From: Massilia sp. Leaf139
GTDB lineage: Bacteria; Pseudomonadota; Gammaproteobacteria; Burkholderiales; Burkholderiaceae_D
Assembly: GCF_001424165.1 (NCBI RefSeq)
Contig: NZ_LMOJ01000025.1
Location: 681,226-745,225, forward strand
Length of the DNA: 64,000 bases
Reading direction: 5' to 3'
Shown: in pieces, positions 19,681 through 28,500 of the stretch
Layout of the letters: every line of letters begins with the position of its first letter
How positions within the stretch are numbered: the stretch's first letter is position 1
Translations under genes and position numbers: made by a program
The notes under the pieces: model-generated
Seen by the model: the letters and a program-made list of their open reading frames with translations, nothing else
The model's database searches: none
What the model was told of the DNA's origin: nothing

Positions 19681-20600
19681 CTCTAGGGTGAAGAACGCAG
19701 ATTCGGGGTGAAACCGCAGGGGCGAGTAGTAGAGGGAGGCCAAGCGTTACGAGGGCCTCCCGGTACGAATAAAGGCACGCAGATTTCGGCAGAAGTTGCG
19801 CCGATTTAGGTTGAAGTACAGATGGGCATGGCGAAAGGCAACCGAGGAGTAAAGGAGCGCCATACGTTGCGGGGCCGCCAGCGATGAATATTGCCACGCA
19901 GATTTAGGGTGAAGTTGCGCAGATTAAGGGTGAAGTACAGGTTGGCCATGGCGAAAGGCTACCGAGGAGTAGAGGGGCGCCATACTTATGAGGCTACCGG
20001 TCACGAATACAGGCACGCAGATTCAGCTGCAGTACATGTTAGCCAAAGCGAAGGGCAATCCAGAAGCAGAGGGGCGTCAAACGTAGGAGGGTTGCTGGCC
20101 GCGAATCGGACACGCAGATTTAGGGTGAAGTTGCGCAGATTTAGGGTGGAGTACAGGTTAGCCATGGCGAAAGGCTACCGGAGAGTAGAGGGCCCCATAC
20201 TTATGAGGCCCACCGGGCAGGAATTGGGCACGCAGATTTAGGGTGTGTAGTACAGGGTGGTCAAGGTGAAGGGCAATCCAGACGTAGAGGGGCGTCAAAC
20301 GTAGGAGGGTTGCTTGCCAAGAATCGGACACACAGATTTAGGGTGAAGTTGTGCAGATTTAGGGTGGAGTACAGGTTAGCCATGGCGAAAGGCTACCGGG
20401 GAGTAGAGGGGCGCCATACTTATGAGGCCCACCGGGCAGGAATTGAGCACGCAGATTTAGGGCGATGTACAGGTTGGCTAAGGTGAAGGGCAATCCAGAC
20501 GTAGAGGGGCGTCAAACATTATGAGGGTTGCCGGCCACGAATCGGCCGCGCAGATTTAGGGTGAAGTTGCGCAGATTCAGGGTGACGTACAGGTTGGCAA
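19674..20600. repeat. array of nine alternating A/B units (about 119 and 98 bp)
   Basis: Unit starts, marked by CACGCAGATTTAGGGTGAAG or a variant, are at 19674, 19776, 19895, 20014, 20111, 20229, 20329, 20448 and about 20547. A units (119 bp: from 19776, 19895, 20111, 20329) carry a doubled GCAGATTTAGGGTGAAG motif and an ATGGCG...CGCCAT dyad. B units (97-100 bp: from 20014, 20229, 20448) carry a single motif and a GGCAATCC...GGGTTGCC hairpin. From 19895 they alternate A-B-A-B-A-B-A. The first unit is divergent (strong GGGAGGCC/GGCCTCCC hairpin) and the last is cut off. I do not recognise the family. The open frames through it repeat with the array and have no other support. Confidence 0.9.
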
Positions 20601-21360
20601 CTTAACGTAGCGTCGGGCCCCCATCGAGCGACATCTTGTAACGGGTGTATTTACGTCGGACAGGGGCTGGGCGCTGTATCTCCTCGAAATTGGACTCTGC
20701 ACGAATAAGCGCCAATTTATACGTTTTGAGGATTTGATAAAAAGTTCGCCGGATGGGTGCCGGCTTTGCCCATGCCATGAGTGACCGGCCGGTATGCTGC
20801 GTGGCCTGGACTCTTGCGCCGGCGCAAAACTCTTAGCAGCGCCAACCCTGCCTTTCACTCAATACCGCACCGTAGCGCCCGCGTCCGGGCGAGACGTCTT
20901 TAGGCTGTTGAGCTATTGAGCTTAGCCTACATACCCTTACGCCGACGCAAGGGGCCTCCAGCGCCACCAAAACCCCTTTTGATTACAAAGCCCCTCTGCC
21001 GCTCTGCGGCAGTTCCATCCGACCAAGCTGCGCCCCGGAGGGCGCGACGTTGAGCGCGCAGCGTGGGACGGGTACGACAGGCCAAAATCCCGCAGCATAA
21101 ATGGGGAAACTCCCCGGCGATGGTTTGTAGTGTCTTCGGTATTCATGCGGGCGGAGCACGCACGAAAACAAGGAGGCGATGCGAAGCAGCGCCACCGACG
21201 TGCTGCACCCTCTCGGGAACCTGAATGCGCGTTCTTCGGTAAGACGATTTCGCGCAATGGCCGTACACGCCCTTTGCCAACAACGGCTTTCGAGCGGGCG
21301 TAGCGATGCGGGTAGTACAGCACCCCGGCCTTCGGCCGGGCGCAGAACTCCCTTTTGTTG
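20601..21360. other. non-coding region with solitary palindromes
   Basis: About 760 bp without a supportable gene. It contains two degenerate copies of the CTTGCGCCGGCGCAAG palindrome (20813-20828 and 20937-20952), a TTGATTACAAAG element at about 20980, and a strong UUCG-type hairpin CCCGGCC-TTC-GGCCGGG at 21324-21340. That hairpin lies just downstream of the minus-strand 74-aa gene and may terminate it. The stretch AGTTCCATCCGACCAAGCTG at about 21010 recurs in similar form at about 23500. Confidence 0.5.
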
Positions 21361-21585
21361 TCAACGCTCTATCGCTGTCGCTTCGGGAAGTGCTCGGGCG
21401 ACATCGGCTCTAGCACTCTCGATTGCAGCTGCCTCGGACTCTGCCGCTCGCGTGAAATCGAGGCACAACTGCCCGGGACGGCCGAGGCCTACGAGTGCAT
21501 CTGTGCACCCCGCCGCGGCCAAGCGCTCTAGCGCGTCATCGACATTGCTCTCAACGCTGTATCTCAGTGTGAACTCGTACTCCAT
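21361..21585 (-). CDS. small mobile-element protein, probably truncated
   Basis: 74 aa, MEYEFTLRYSV start with a GGAGG ribosome site just before the ATG. The pattern AAAGCTDALVGLGRPGQLCLDFTRAAESE is familiar from proteins on proteobacterial integrative elements, which in my recollection usually continue with a helix-turn-helix domain; here the frame stops at ATAIER. The open frame extends upstream to 22017 but that part runs through palindrome modules and is not coding-like, so I use the ATG at 21585. Function unknown. Confidence 0.65.
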   Translation of the reverse strand: MEYEFTLRYSVESNVDDALERLAAAGCTDALVGLGRPGQLCLDFTRAAESEAAAIESARADVARALPEATAIER

Positions 21586-21695
21586 CACATCCTCCAGTAG
21601 TCCTGCCCCCTCAAAGCGTACCTCGCCTTGTAGCCCCGCGAACCATAAGCCATAAAAATCCGCTGCCCAAGACTCTCGCCGATGTGCAGCGCTAG

Positions 21696-22067
21696 CATTG
21701 AAGCAAGAGGGAGTCCCGTCACCTTGCGCCGGCGCAAGAACGCACGCACTCCACTTTGAAAGCAAAGGAGTGTCAACCCGACATGCAACACCAGGAGTTC
21801 TGCCGGAGAGGCAGCACCAGACATTGAAAACAAAGAGCGCTTCCGCCGATACGTAGCACCAGACCGCGGCCTTGCGCCGGCGCAAGGGTCTAGGAACCAC
21901 CGCATTGAAAACAATAGGAAGCTCGGCCAAGGGGCAGCAGTCCGGGCCCGCGGCTCTAGTGAGGGAAGGCCATAGCATTGCAAACAAGGCGTTGTCGCGA
22001 GGCTTGCGCCGGCGCAAGGTGATGCTCGAGTTACGAGAGAGTCGGAGTTTAAATTGAAAACAAAGGG
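21696..22067. repeat. three T-P-T modules: 16-bp palindrome bracketed by direct repeats
   Basis: The perfect palindrome CTTGCGCCGGCGCAAG (P) occurs at 21723-21738, 21871-21886 and 22003-22018. Each copy is flanked on both sides, in the same orientation, by a short element close to CATTGAAAACAAAG (T): 21696, 21754, 21822, 21903, 21976 and 22052. The order is T-P-T, T-P-T, T-P-T with 27-49 bp from T or P start to the next. Sequence between elements is not conserved. It lies upstream of the 74-aa gene. Not a CRISPR: the repeat is short, spacing uneven and the palindrome recurs inside the spacers. Confidence 0.85.
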
Positions 22068-22236
22068 GGTAGTGCGGCTCGGGAGGGCTTGTAGGTAGGT
22101 ATTGCAGGTCTGAGAGGCATACCGAGCGTAGCGAGGGGTCTTATTCGCCGCCAGCAGTCCTGACTGCCGTTCACGTTAGCCGTCCTGTTGTGGGCTGCAT
22201 TGGTTTTCAAGCACCGACACTCGGGACCGGTGCTAG

Positions 22237-22277
22237 CCTGAAAGCCGCACCAGTGCTGGCTTTTGCTCCCTTTCAGG
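22237..22277. promoter_or_regulatory. hairpin upstream of the replication-relaxation-like gene
   Basis: CCTGAAAG (22237-22244) and CTTTCAGG (22270-22277) are perfect inverses, with AAAGCC/GGCTTT available inside as an alternative pairing. A 12-bp motif of the form accRgtgctRgc is also directly repeated here (about 22226 and 22249). This may be an attenuator or operator; the function is inferred. Confidence 0.4.
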
Positions 22278-22322
22278 GGTTGGAACTTTAAGGGAAAACG
22301 CGTTGTAGCTATACACGAAGAA

Positions 22323-22344
22323 CCCTGTTGCAGATTCAACAGGG
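22323..22344. promoter_or_regulatory. perfect 8-bp hairpin in the 5' leader
   Basis: CCCTGTTG-CAGATT-CAACAGGG ends 28 bp before the ATG at 22373. It could be a repressor operator or a leader hairpin. The same CCTGTTGCAGA string recurs at about 24776 on the plus strand. Confidence 0.45.
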
Positions 22345-22372
22345 GTATCAACCCACCTACACGGAAACTACA

Positions 22373-23146
22373 ATGAAAAGCCTCACCCCTCAGCAACTCC
22401 ACATTCTGACGCTGCTCGGAACGTTCGGCTACCTCTCGACTCGTGACGTGTCCAAGCTCGCCTGGCCGAACAGCGAATCGCACAGTGCACATGTAATGGC
22501 CCAGGCCTCCCTCTCCCGGCTCGCTGACCTCGGGCTTGTCCTGGCCCGCGATTTGCGCGAACGGCCGGCGGCAAAGCGTGAGGCGCCCCCACCGAAAACT
22601 GGCATCGCCAAAGGCTATGTACTAACCAAGCGGGGTGCCGAAGAACTGAACAATCACTGGATGCCGGAGTACTCGGTGTACGACTTGCCCGAGGACGGGA
22701 ATGCCTCCCTCTGGTTTGCCGACGGCTATAACTTGAGCTTGAAGGACCACGTCGTACGCGCGCCGGTCATCGAGCTTTGCCACCAGATGACGCGGCAATG
22801 GAGCCCGCTCGATGACACTGACCCTACCGAGCAGACTTTCTTGAGTATCCTGCCGGTGGGGCCGAGGGGCGCTAGCCGAAACTTTTTAGGTCTGAAGGCT
22901 TACTCGCACTTTGACGCCGTGCTTGTGAATAACCGTTTCGAGTTCGTGGCTGGCGTCTACCTTGCTGACCCGCTTACCTCCACGGCTACCGCTAAGGTCT
23001 CGAAACTCAGCAAGCAAGGCGACCCGTTCCTTATCGCCGTCGACCGTCCACCACGACTGCTGACGCTAGTGAAATGGCGTGAGCGGATAGCCCCAGCCCT
23101 TGCCGCGGCGGTAGAGAAAGAGCTTCCTCCGGGTCTGGAGGCGTAG
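22373..23146 (+). CDS. replication-relaxation-like winged-helix protein
   Basis: 257 aa. The N-terminal about 100 residues read as a winged helix: LTPQQLHILTLLGTFGYLSTRDVSKLAWP, then a second helix set and GYVLTKRGAEELN wing. This matches the replication-relaxation (Replic_Relax) type carried by plasmids and integrative elements. The C-terminal half (FDAVLVNNRFEFVAGVYLADP, then basic RPPRLLTLVKWRERI) may be a degenerate nuclease-like fold. I chose the ATG at 22373 rather than the TTG at 22328, which lies in a hairpin. No relaxase gene is visible beside it. Confidence 0.75.
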   Translation: MKSLTPQQLHILTLLGTFGYLSTRDVSKLAWPNSESHSAHVMAQASLSRLADLGLVLARDLRERPAAKREAPPPKTGIAKGYVLTKRGAEELNNHWMPEYSVYDLPEDGNASLWFADGYNLSLKDHVVRAPVIELCHQMTRQWSPLDDTDPTEQTFLSILPVGPRGASRNFLGLKAYSHFDAVLVNNRFEFVAGVYLADPLTSTATAKVSKLSKQGDPFLIAVDRPPRLLTLVKWRERIAPALAAAVEKELPPGLEA

Positions 23147-23223
23147 CGTGGCACGGGTACGCAGGTAAAAGAATAAGGGGGCGAAAGCCCCCTTTGAATT
23201 CAATGCAATACGCAGTTACGCAG

Positions 23224-23436
23224 TTACGCAGTTACGCACTTTTCCTTGGCAGCCCGGAGCTCACGGTGATTAGCCAGCAGCGCTTCACCAACAGTGACGA
23301 TGATTCGCTCCATTTGGTTAAGGGTCAGCACTGGCATTGGTTCGCCACGGCGTACTGCGTTCGCGATATGAGATAGGAACATCATCAGGTTGGTGAGCTC
23401 GCTAGCTCGGTTTTCGAGGAAGTTCTTGTTAGTCAT
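23224..23436 (-). CDS. small hypothetical helical protein
   Basis: 70 aa, not recognised. AAAAGGA precedes the ATG at good spacing. It is predicted helical throughout (FLENRASELTNLMMFLSHIANAVRRG...LNQMERIIVTVGEALLANHREL), with no signal peptide or Cys cluster. Its stop codon lies inside an 8-bp tandem repeat (ACGCAGTT, about 3.5 copies, 23211-23238), so the C-terminal residues may vary between strains. Confidence 0.6.
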   Translation of the reverse strand: MTNKNFLENRASELTNLMMFLSHIANAVRRGEPMPVLTLNQMERIIVTVGEALLANHRELRAAKEKCVTA

Positions 23437-23875
23437 GGTGTCCTTTTAGAGCGGGGCTGAAACGTATAGGCACCGGTTTCACTCACCTACGCGACGTAGT
23501 TCCATCCGGCCGAGCTGATACCTACATGCGGCAGCCCTGCGCCGCAGCCTTGCGCCGGCGTAAGCGCGCACGGTTACCGCCGCCAGCTAAGGTGTCAGGT
23601 CCCATCCAATGAAATTGATAGGCAGCCCCGTCGATGTGCAAGACCGACGCGTGGCCCACAAGGGCGTCGAGTTTCAGCTCGCACTAATCCGAGCTTGTTG
23701 GCGACGATGTCGAATACTCGACTTGCGAAATGCGGCCACTCGGAAATCGAAGCTTCACTCTTCGGAAGCGCTCCTCGCACAGTTCTGTATGGGAAAACCA
23801 GTAGTCGCCGACTGCGAAACGACGGTTGCTACACATTGCAAACATCCTGGTTCACATCATTGCAACTACTCGAAA
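23437..23875. other. region with another palindrome copy, no gene
   Basis: 439 bp. A one-mismatch copy of the palindrome (CTTGCGCCGGCGTAAG) lies at 23549-23564, and the AGTTCCATCC string known from 21010 at about 23498. Two T-like elements (CATTGCAAACA at about 23834 and CATTGCAACTA at about 23858) sit right before the next gene. The in-frame extension of that gene back to 23609 has poor composition and no ribosome site. Confidence 0.45.
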
Positions 23876-24655
23876 ATGAACAGCACAACAATTGAAGAAC
23901 AGAACGGTAAAGGCGGGAGCATCGCAGTCTATCAACGTCTCCTGCCTGGTAGACGGCCGGCCAAGGTCGAGGTAATTCGGGCAACCTACGAGACCATCCG
24001 AGCCTCTAATGGCAAGACTTTTGGGCGGACGAACAACACAGTATTGCTGCGCATCCCTTCTGGCACTACTTTGCTGAGCAGCAAGGATTACACGAAGCTC
24101 CGGGAAGTCGGCCTCAACGAAAAGCAAATAGTCTACGTCAATGGTCGATTGAACAGTTTGGCGGGGCCGGCGCAAGCGCGTACTCATGAGATGGATATTG
24201 TGGATGCCCAAGCGAAGCTCACGTCTTTCGCTTCCCTCTTGGAGTTGACCCCCTCCTTGGCAAAGGACCTGCGCGCAGTACTCGTCGGTGCCTTGCGGGA
24301 TATTGACGAGCGTATCGAAGTAGATGGGGGGCCGGCTGGCTCCGGTGAGGAATCGCCGACAGAATTGTTGAAAAACACTCTAGCTCTTCTCAATCAAACA
24401 TGTGTCCGCGCCCAAGCGTTGTATAAGCAGTTACCGAAGGGAGAGCTTCCGTATGACGTCGTCTTGGAGTTTCAACGTTCATGGTTCCTACATGCAGACA
24501 TGGTCAGCACCTTCAGGAATCGAAAATGCTTCTCGCGTCCCGCGGGCTGGACCGGGCTTCGAACGCAAGTACTCGACGGGCGCATCTACAAGTGCGGTGA
24601 CCCGGTCTCAGAAGGGCTGCGGTCATCGGGTTCGGGCGCTGCGCAGATTTCATAG
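23876..24655 (+). CDS. hypothetical protein
   Basis: 259 aa, not recognised. The start is taken at the ATG of MNSTTIEEQNGK, after which composition looks coding; no strong ribosome site is seen. An N-terminal basic segment (YQRLLPGRRPAKVEVIRATYETIRASNGKTFGRTNN) is followed by a helical region with acidic patches (LRDIDERIEVDGGPAG) and a Cys/Arg-rich tail that is less convincing and may be out of frame. Half of the CCGGCGCAAG palindrome is embedded in the coding sequence at 24168. An inverted repeat overlaps the stop codon. Confidence 0.55.
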   Translation: MNSTTIEEQNGKGGSIAVYQRLLPGRRPAKVEVIRATYETIRASNGKTFGRTNNTVLLRIPSGTTLLSSKDYTKLREVGLNEKQIVYVNGRLNSLAGPAQARTHEMDIVDAQAKLTSFASLLELTPSLAKDLRAVLVGALRDIDERIEVDGGPAGSGEESPTELLKNTLALLNQTCVRAQALYKQLPKGELPYDVVLEFQRSWFLHADMVSTFRNRKCFSRPAGWTGLRTQVLDGRIYKCGDPVSEGLRSSGSGAAQIS

Positions 24656-24691
24656 TCAAGAGCACGCCTAAATTCGCGCGAGAAATCTGCG
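24642..24691. repeat. inverted repeat built from the array boundary motif
   Basis: CGCAGATTTC (24642-24651) and its exact inverse GAAATCTGCG (24682-24691) flank the end of the hypothetical gene. Read on the minus strand the right arm is GCACGCAGATTTC, identical to the start of the array unit at 19776. It may terminate the gene, or mark an old edge of the repeat family. Confidence 0.6.
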
Positions 24692-24886
24692 TGCGCGGGG
24701 CAGCGTCGGGTATCTTGCAGTCGTCGTCCCAGTCCAGCGGCCAATACTGTATCGGGCGGTTATCAGTTCGAGAGACCTGTTGCAGACCGCGTAATCCAGG
24801 CTCTGCGCGTCCTTGACGGCAATCGCAGAACATCAACGCCTGGGCCAACGCGTAACATGAGACGTCGGCACTCTCCCCGGTCAAAG

Positions 24887-25270
24887 TCAGCGTTCACCAT
24901 TTGGTAAAGCCAGCACACCCATTAATTTCTCGATGCTCGCCGGCTTGACGAAGTGGTGATGAAACCCTGCTGCCTTTGATTTTCTTCTATCTTCCTCAGA
25001 GCCATAACCGGTCAGGGCAATAAACAGTGCAGTTGCGCACTCTGGGCGCGTTAGTAATTTCCGTGCGAGTTCATGCCCATCCATGTCAGGAAGTCCGATG
25101 TCCAGCACGAATACATCAAACAGTTCACTCTGCGCTCGAGTTAGGGCTTTTATAGGGTGGTACTCGGTAGCGACTTGATAGCCCAAAGCCTTTAGGACGA
25201 GGCCCAGCAGGTCTGCCGCGTCGGCGTTGTCATCGACTACAAGCGCCCGTTGCATGGATGCTGTACCCAT
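24887..25270 (-). CDS. single-domain response regulator
   Basis: 127 aa, a lone receiver (REC) domain with no output domain. ALVVDDNADAADLL supplies the acidic pair, VFVLDIGLPDMDG the phospho-acceptor Asp (about residue 57), ALTGYGSEEDRR the Thr switch and FVKPAS the conserved Lys. Such CheY-like proteins, often near hybrid histidine kinases, pass a phosphoryl group to a partner. No kinase is beside it, so it may be a leftover or work in trans. A shorter start at 25255 is possible. Confidence 0.85.
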   Translation of the reverse strand: MGTASMQRALVVDDNADAADLLGLVLKALGYQVATEYHPIKALTRAQSELFDVFVLDIGLPDMDGHELARKLLTRPECATALFIALTGYGSEEDRRKSKAAGFHHHFVKPASIEKLMGVLALPNGER

Positions 25271-25591
25271 TATTTTGAAATCCAGTTGAGTTTCTTGATG
25301 CCTCGCCCGGCGAGGCCTCCAATTCTAATTCGGTGTTCGCATGTCATCCGTAGTCTCTCAACTATCTCGCACTATCCTGGTATGCCTGACGACGCTAAAC
25401 TTCGAAAGACAGCTTGTTTTCGCATATTTAACAATCCCCGTCTACTAAGACACGTTTGATTGCCAAAAAAAAGTCACTTTATTGAGGATGTAGCCCATTG
25501 GGTGCGTCGCTAGAGGTTCTTCGGCCCGTTTGAGGTCCATTTCGAGGGCTAAGGCCGTACCTTAGCCCTATTAATAACGGATTGTGACGCT
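25271..25591. other. intergenic region between the response regulator and the cus operon
   Basis: 321 bp, no gene. A run of A (CCAAAAAAAAGTC) is at about 25460. A perfect hairpin AGGGCTAAGG-CCGTA-CCTTAGCCCT lies at 25545-25569, 23 bp after the stop of the minus-strand cus operon, and is the likely terminator of that operon although no long U-tract follows. Confidence 0.55.
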
Positions 25592-28500
25592 CTAACGGCT
25601 CAGAATCGCACGCTCCTGCAGCAAACGCCAAGCAGCTGGGATGACGAACAGCGACAGAAGCGGTGCCGTCACCATTCCCCCCACCATCGGTGCAGCAATT
25701 CGCTGCATTACCTCGGACCCTGCGCCACCCCCAAACATAATTGGCAACAAACCCGCGAGGATGACGGCGACTGTCATCGCTTTGGGGCGAACCCTCAGTA
25801 AGGCGCCTTCGCGGATGGCATCCAAGACCAACTCACGTGTTAGAGGGTGTCCCGCATCTAGTCGACTCTGAAGGGCATTGCGTAGGTACACCTGCATGAC
25901 AACGCCGAACTCTGCCGCGAGGCCCGCAAGCGCAATGAACCCTATCGCAGTGGCGACTGATACCGCATGCCCGAGGAACCAGATGAACCAAAATCCCCCA
26001 ACCAGAGCGAAGGGCACGGTTAGCATTAGTAACGCCGCTTCCGCGGCTGAGCGAAAGGCGAGGTAGAGCAGCATGAATATGACCAACAAGGTGAGCGGCA
26101 CAACGGTCTTGAGCCTAGCGGACGCGCGTTCCATGTACTCGAATTGTCCGGACCAACCTATGGCGTACCCAGGCGGCAGCTTCACTTTGTCGTTCACCTG
26201 TGTCTGCATCGCACGAACGGCTGTCGAGAGGTCGACGCCCCGGACATCCACATACACCCATCCTGACAGCCTGGCGTTCTCGCTACGAATCATAGGAGGA
26301 CCGTCGGTGATTGACAGGGACGTGACGTCGCCGAGGCGAATCTGGCCTCCACGTCCGGTAACGATGGGAAGCTCCCGCAGGGACTGAACAGAGTTCCGAT
26401 AGTCCTGCGGGTAACGCACGTTTATTGGGAAACGTTGGCGCCCATCGACAACTTCTCCAACGTTCTCACCACCGATTGCCGACGACACGATGGTCTGTAT
26501 GTCCGCGACGCTCATGCCGTACCTTGCTGCGCGAAGCCTGTCGATGTCGATGTCGATATACCGGCCGCCGCTTAGCCGCTCAGCAAGGGCAGAGGTGACA
26601 CCTGGGACTGTCTTTACTGCCGCCTCAACTGCGGTAGTAATCTTGTCGATTTGAGCCAGGTCGGGGCCTGATACTTTGACACCGACTGGGGTTTTAATGC
26701 CGGTGGAGAGCATGTCAATGCGATTGCGAATCGGCGGCACCCAGACATTCGAGAGCCCGGGAACCTTCACAACTTTGTCGAGCTCCTCTACGAGCTTCTC
26801 TGGCGTCATGCCCGGACGCCACTGGTCTCGTGGTTTGAACTGAACCGTCGTTTCGAACATTTCCATCGGAGCTGGGTCGGTCGCGGACTCTGCGCGACCA
26901 GCTTTGCCGAATACAGTGGCCACCTCGGGAACGGTTTTGATGAGGCGGTCTGTTTGCTGGAGCAGCTCGCTGGCCTTCGCTGCAGAAAGCCCTGGAAGCG
27001 CTGAGGGCATGTACAGCAGGTCCCCCTCATTCAATGGGGGAAGGAATTCTCCTCCCAGTTTCGAAATAGGGATAGCCGTCAGCAGTAGTGCAATCAAAGC
27101 CATGCCGAGCGTTGTCCAAGGATGTTTCAAAGTTGCTTCCAGAAGTGGCCGGTAGCCTTTGATAAGCAGCCGATTTACTGGATTGGACTCCTCGCTGGGT
27201 ATGCGTCCCCTGATGAGGTAACCTATCAGCACTGGTACCAGCGTAATTGAAAGTGCAGCTGCCGCGGCAAGCGTATACGTCTTTGTGAAGGCGAGAGGTG
27301 CAAACAGTTTGCCTTCTTGCGCCTCGAGGCCGAACACAGGAATAAACGAAAGCGTGACGATGAGAAGCGAGAAGAAGAGTGCAGGACCGACTTCCACGGA
27401 CGACTTCGCGATGATGTCCCAGCGGGTACGAGCGTCGAGGCTCGTTTTCGGATGGGCGTGCGCATGCGCTTCCAGGTGCTTGTGCGCGTTCTCGATAAGC
27501 ACCAAGGCAGCGTCGGTCGCAGCCCCGACCGCAATAGCGATACCTCCGAGCGACATGATGTTTGCATTCACACCTTGGTATCGCATCACAATGAAGGCCG
27601 CGAGTACTGCTAGTGGAAGTGTCACGACAGCGACCAGCGCGCTCCTGATGTGGAAAAGGAAGACAGCGCATACGATTGCGACGACCACGAACTCTTCGAT
27701 GAGCTTGTCACGCAAGTTCGCAACCGACGCTGAAATCAGTTTCGAACGGTCGTAAGTGGTCACGACTTCGACACCTTTTGGAAGGGACGCTTGAAGTGTC
27801 GCTAGCTTGGCTTTCACTGCTTCGATGGTGTCGAGCGCGTTTTTCCCCGAGCGCATAATGACAACGCCGCCTGCTACCTCTCCTTCCCCGTTCAGCTCCG
27901 CTATCCCGCGGCGCATCTCTGGTCCCAGGCGGACCGAGGCCACGTCGCGAAGCAGGACTGGCGTGCCCGCATCGCTCGCATTAAGAACGATATTTCGGAA
28001 GTCCTCCAACGAGCGCAAATAACCGTGGGAGCGCACCATGTACTCAGTTTCGGCCATCTCGATGACAGAACCGCCTGACTCTTCGTTTGCATCTTGGACT
28101 GCTTCGAGTACCTGGGCGTGCGACATGCCAAACACCCGGAGCTTGTCCGGGTCGAGCACAATCTGATACTGACGGACCATCCCACCAATGCTCGCTACCT
28201 CGGCAACGTCCTGCACGGTCTTGAGTTCGAATTTCAGGAACCAGTCGTTGATAGCGCGAAGCTGGCTAAGGTCGTTCTTCCCACTTCGGTCGACTAAGGC
28301 GTACTCAAACACCCAGCCAACACCGGTGCCGTCAGGTCCTAGTTCTGCTCGCACGCCGGCGGGCAAGCGATTCTGCACCTGGTTGACGTACTCAGTAACA
28401 CGTGAGCGCGCCCAGTACAGGTCAGTATCGTCATCGAACAAGACGTAGACGAATGAGTCTCCGAAGAACGAGTAGCCGCGAACGGTCTTCGCTCCCGGCA

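Noticed and set aside
19891..20241. 116-aa open frame through the A/B repeat array
   Set aside because: It merely translates the repeats; no ribosome site and the frame is not kept in the other units.
19674..20600. integron cassette array (attC sites)
   Set aside because: No GTTRRRY/RYYYAAC core pairs, no cassette genes and no integrase.
20937..21323. 128-aa minus-strand frame
   Set aside because: Composition is not protein-like and it crosses palindromes and hairpins.
21361..22017. 218-aa version of the 74-aa gene
   Set aside because: The extra N-terminal part runs through the palindrome modules; the ATG at 21585 has its own GGAGG site and begins the recognisable sequence.
21696..22067. 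CRISPR-like array suggested by six similar T elements about 60-80 bp apart
   Set aside because: Repeats are only about 14 bp, spacing varies, each pair brackets a constant palindrome, and no cas gene is in the window.
23609..23875. upstream extension of the hypothetical gene at 23876
   Set aside because: Poor coding character and no ribosome site.
24513..24884. 123-aa minus-strand frame next to the response regulator gene
   Set aside because: TTG start without ribosome site, antisense to another gene, no recognisable motif.
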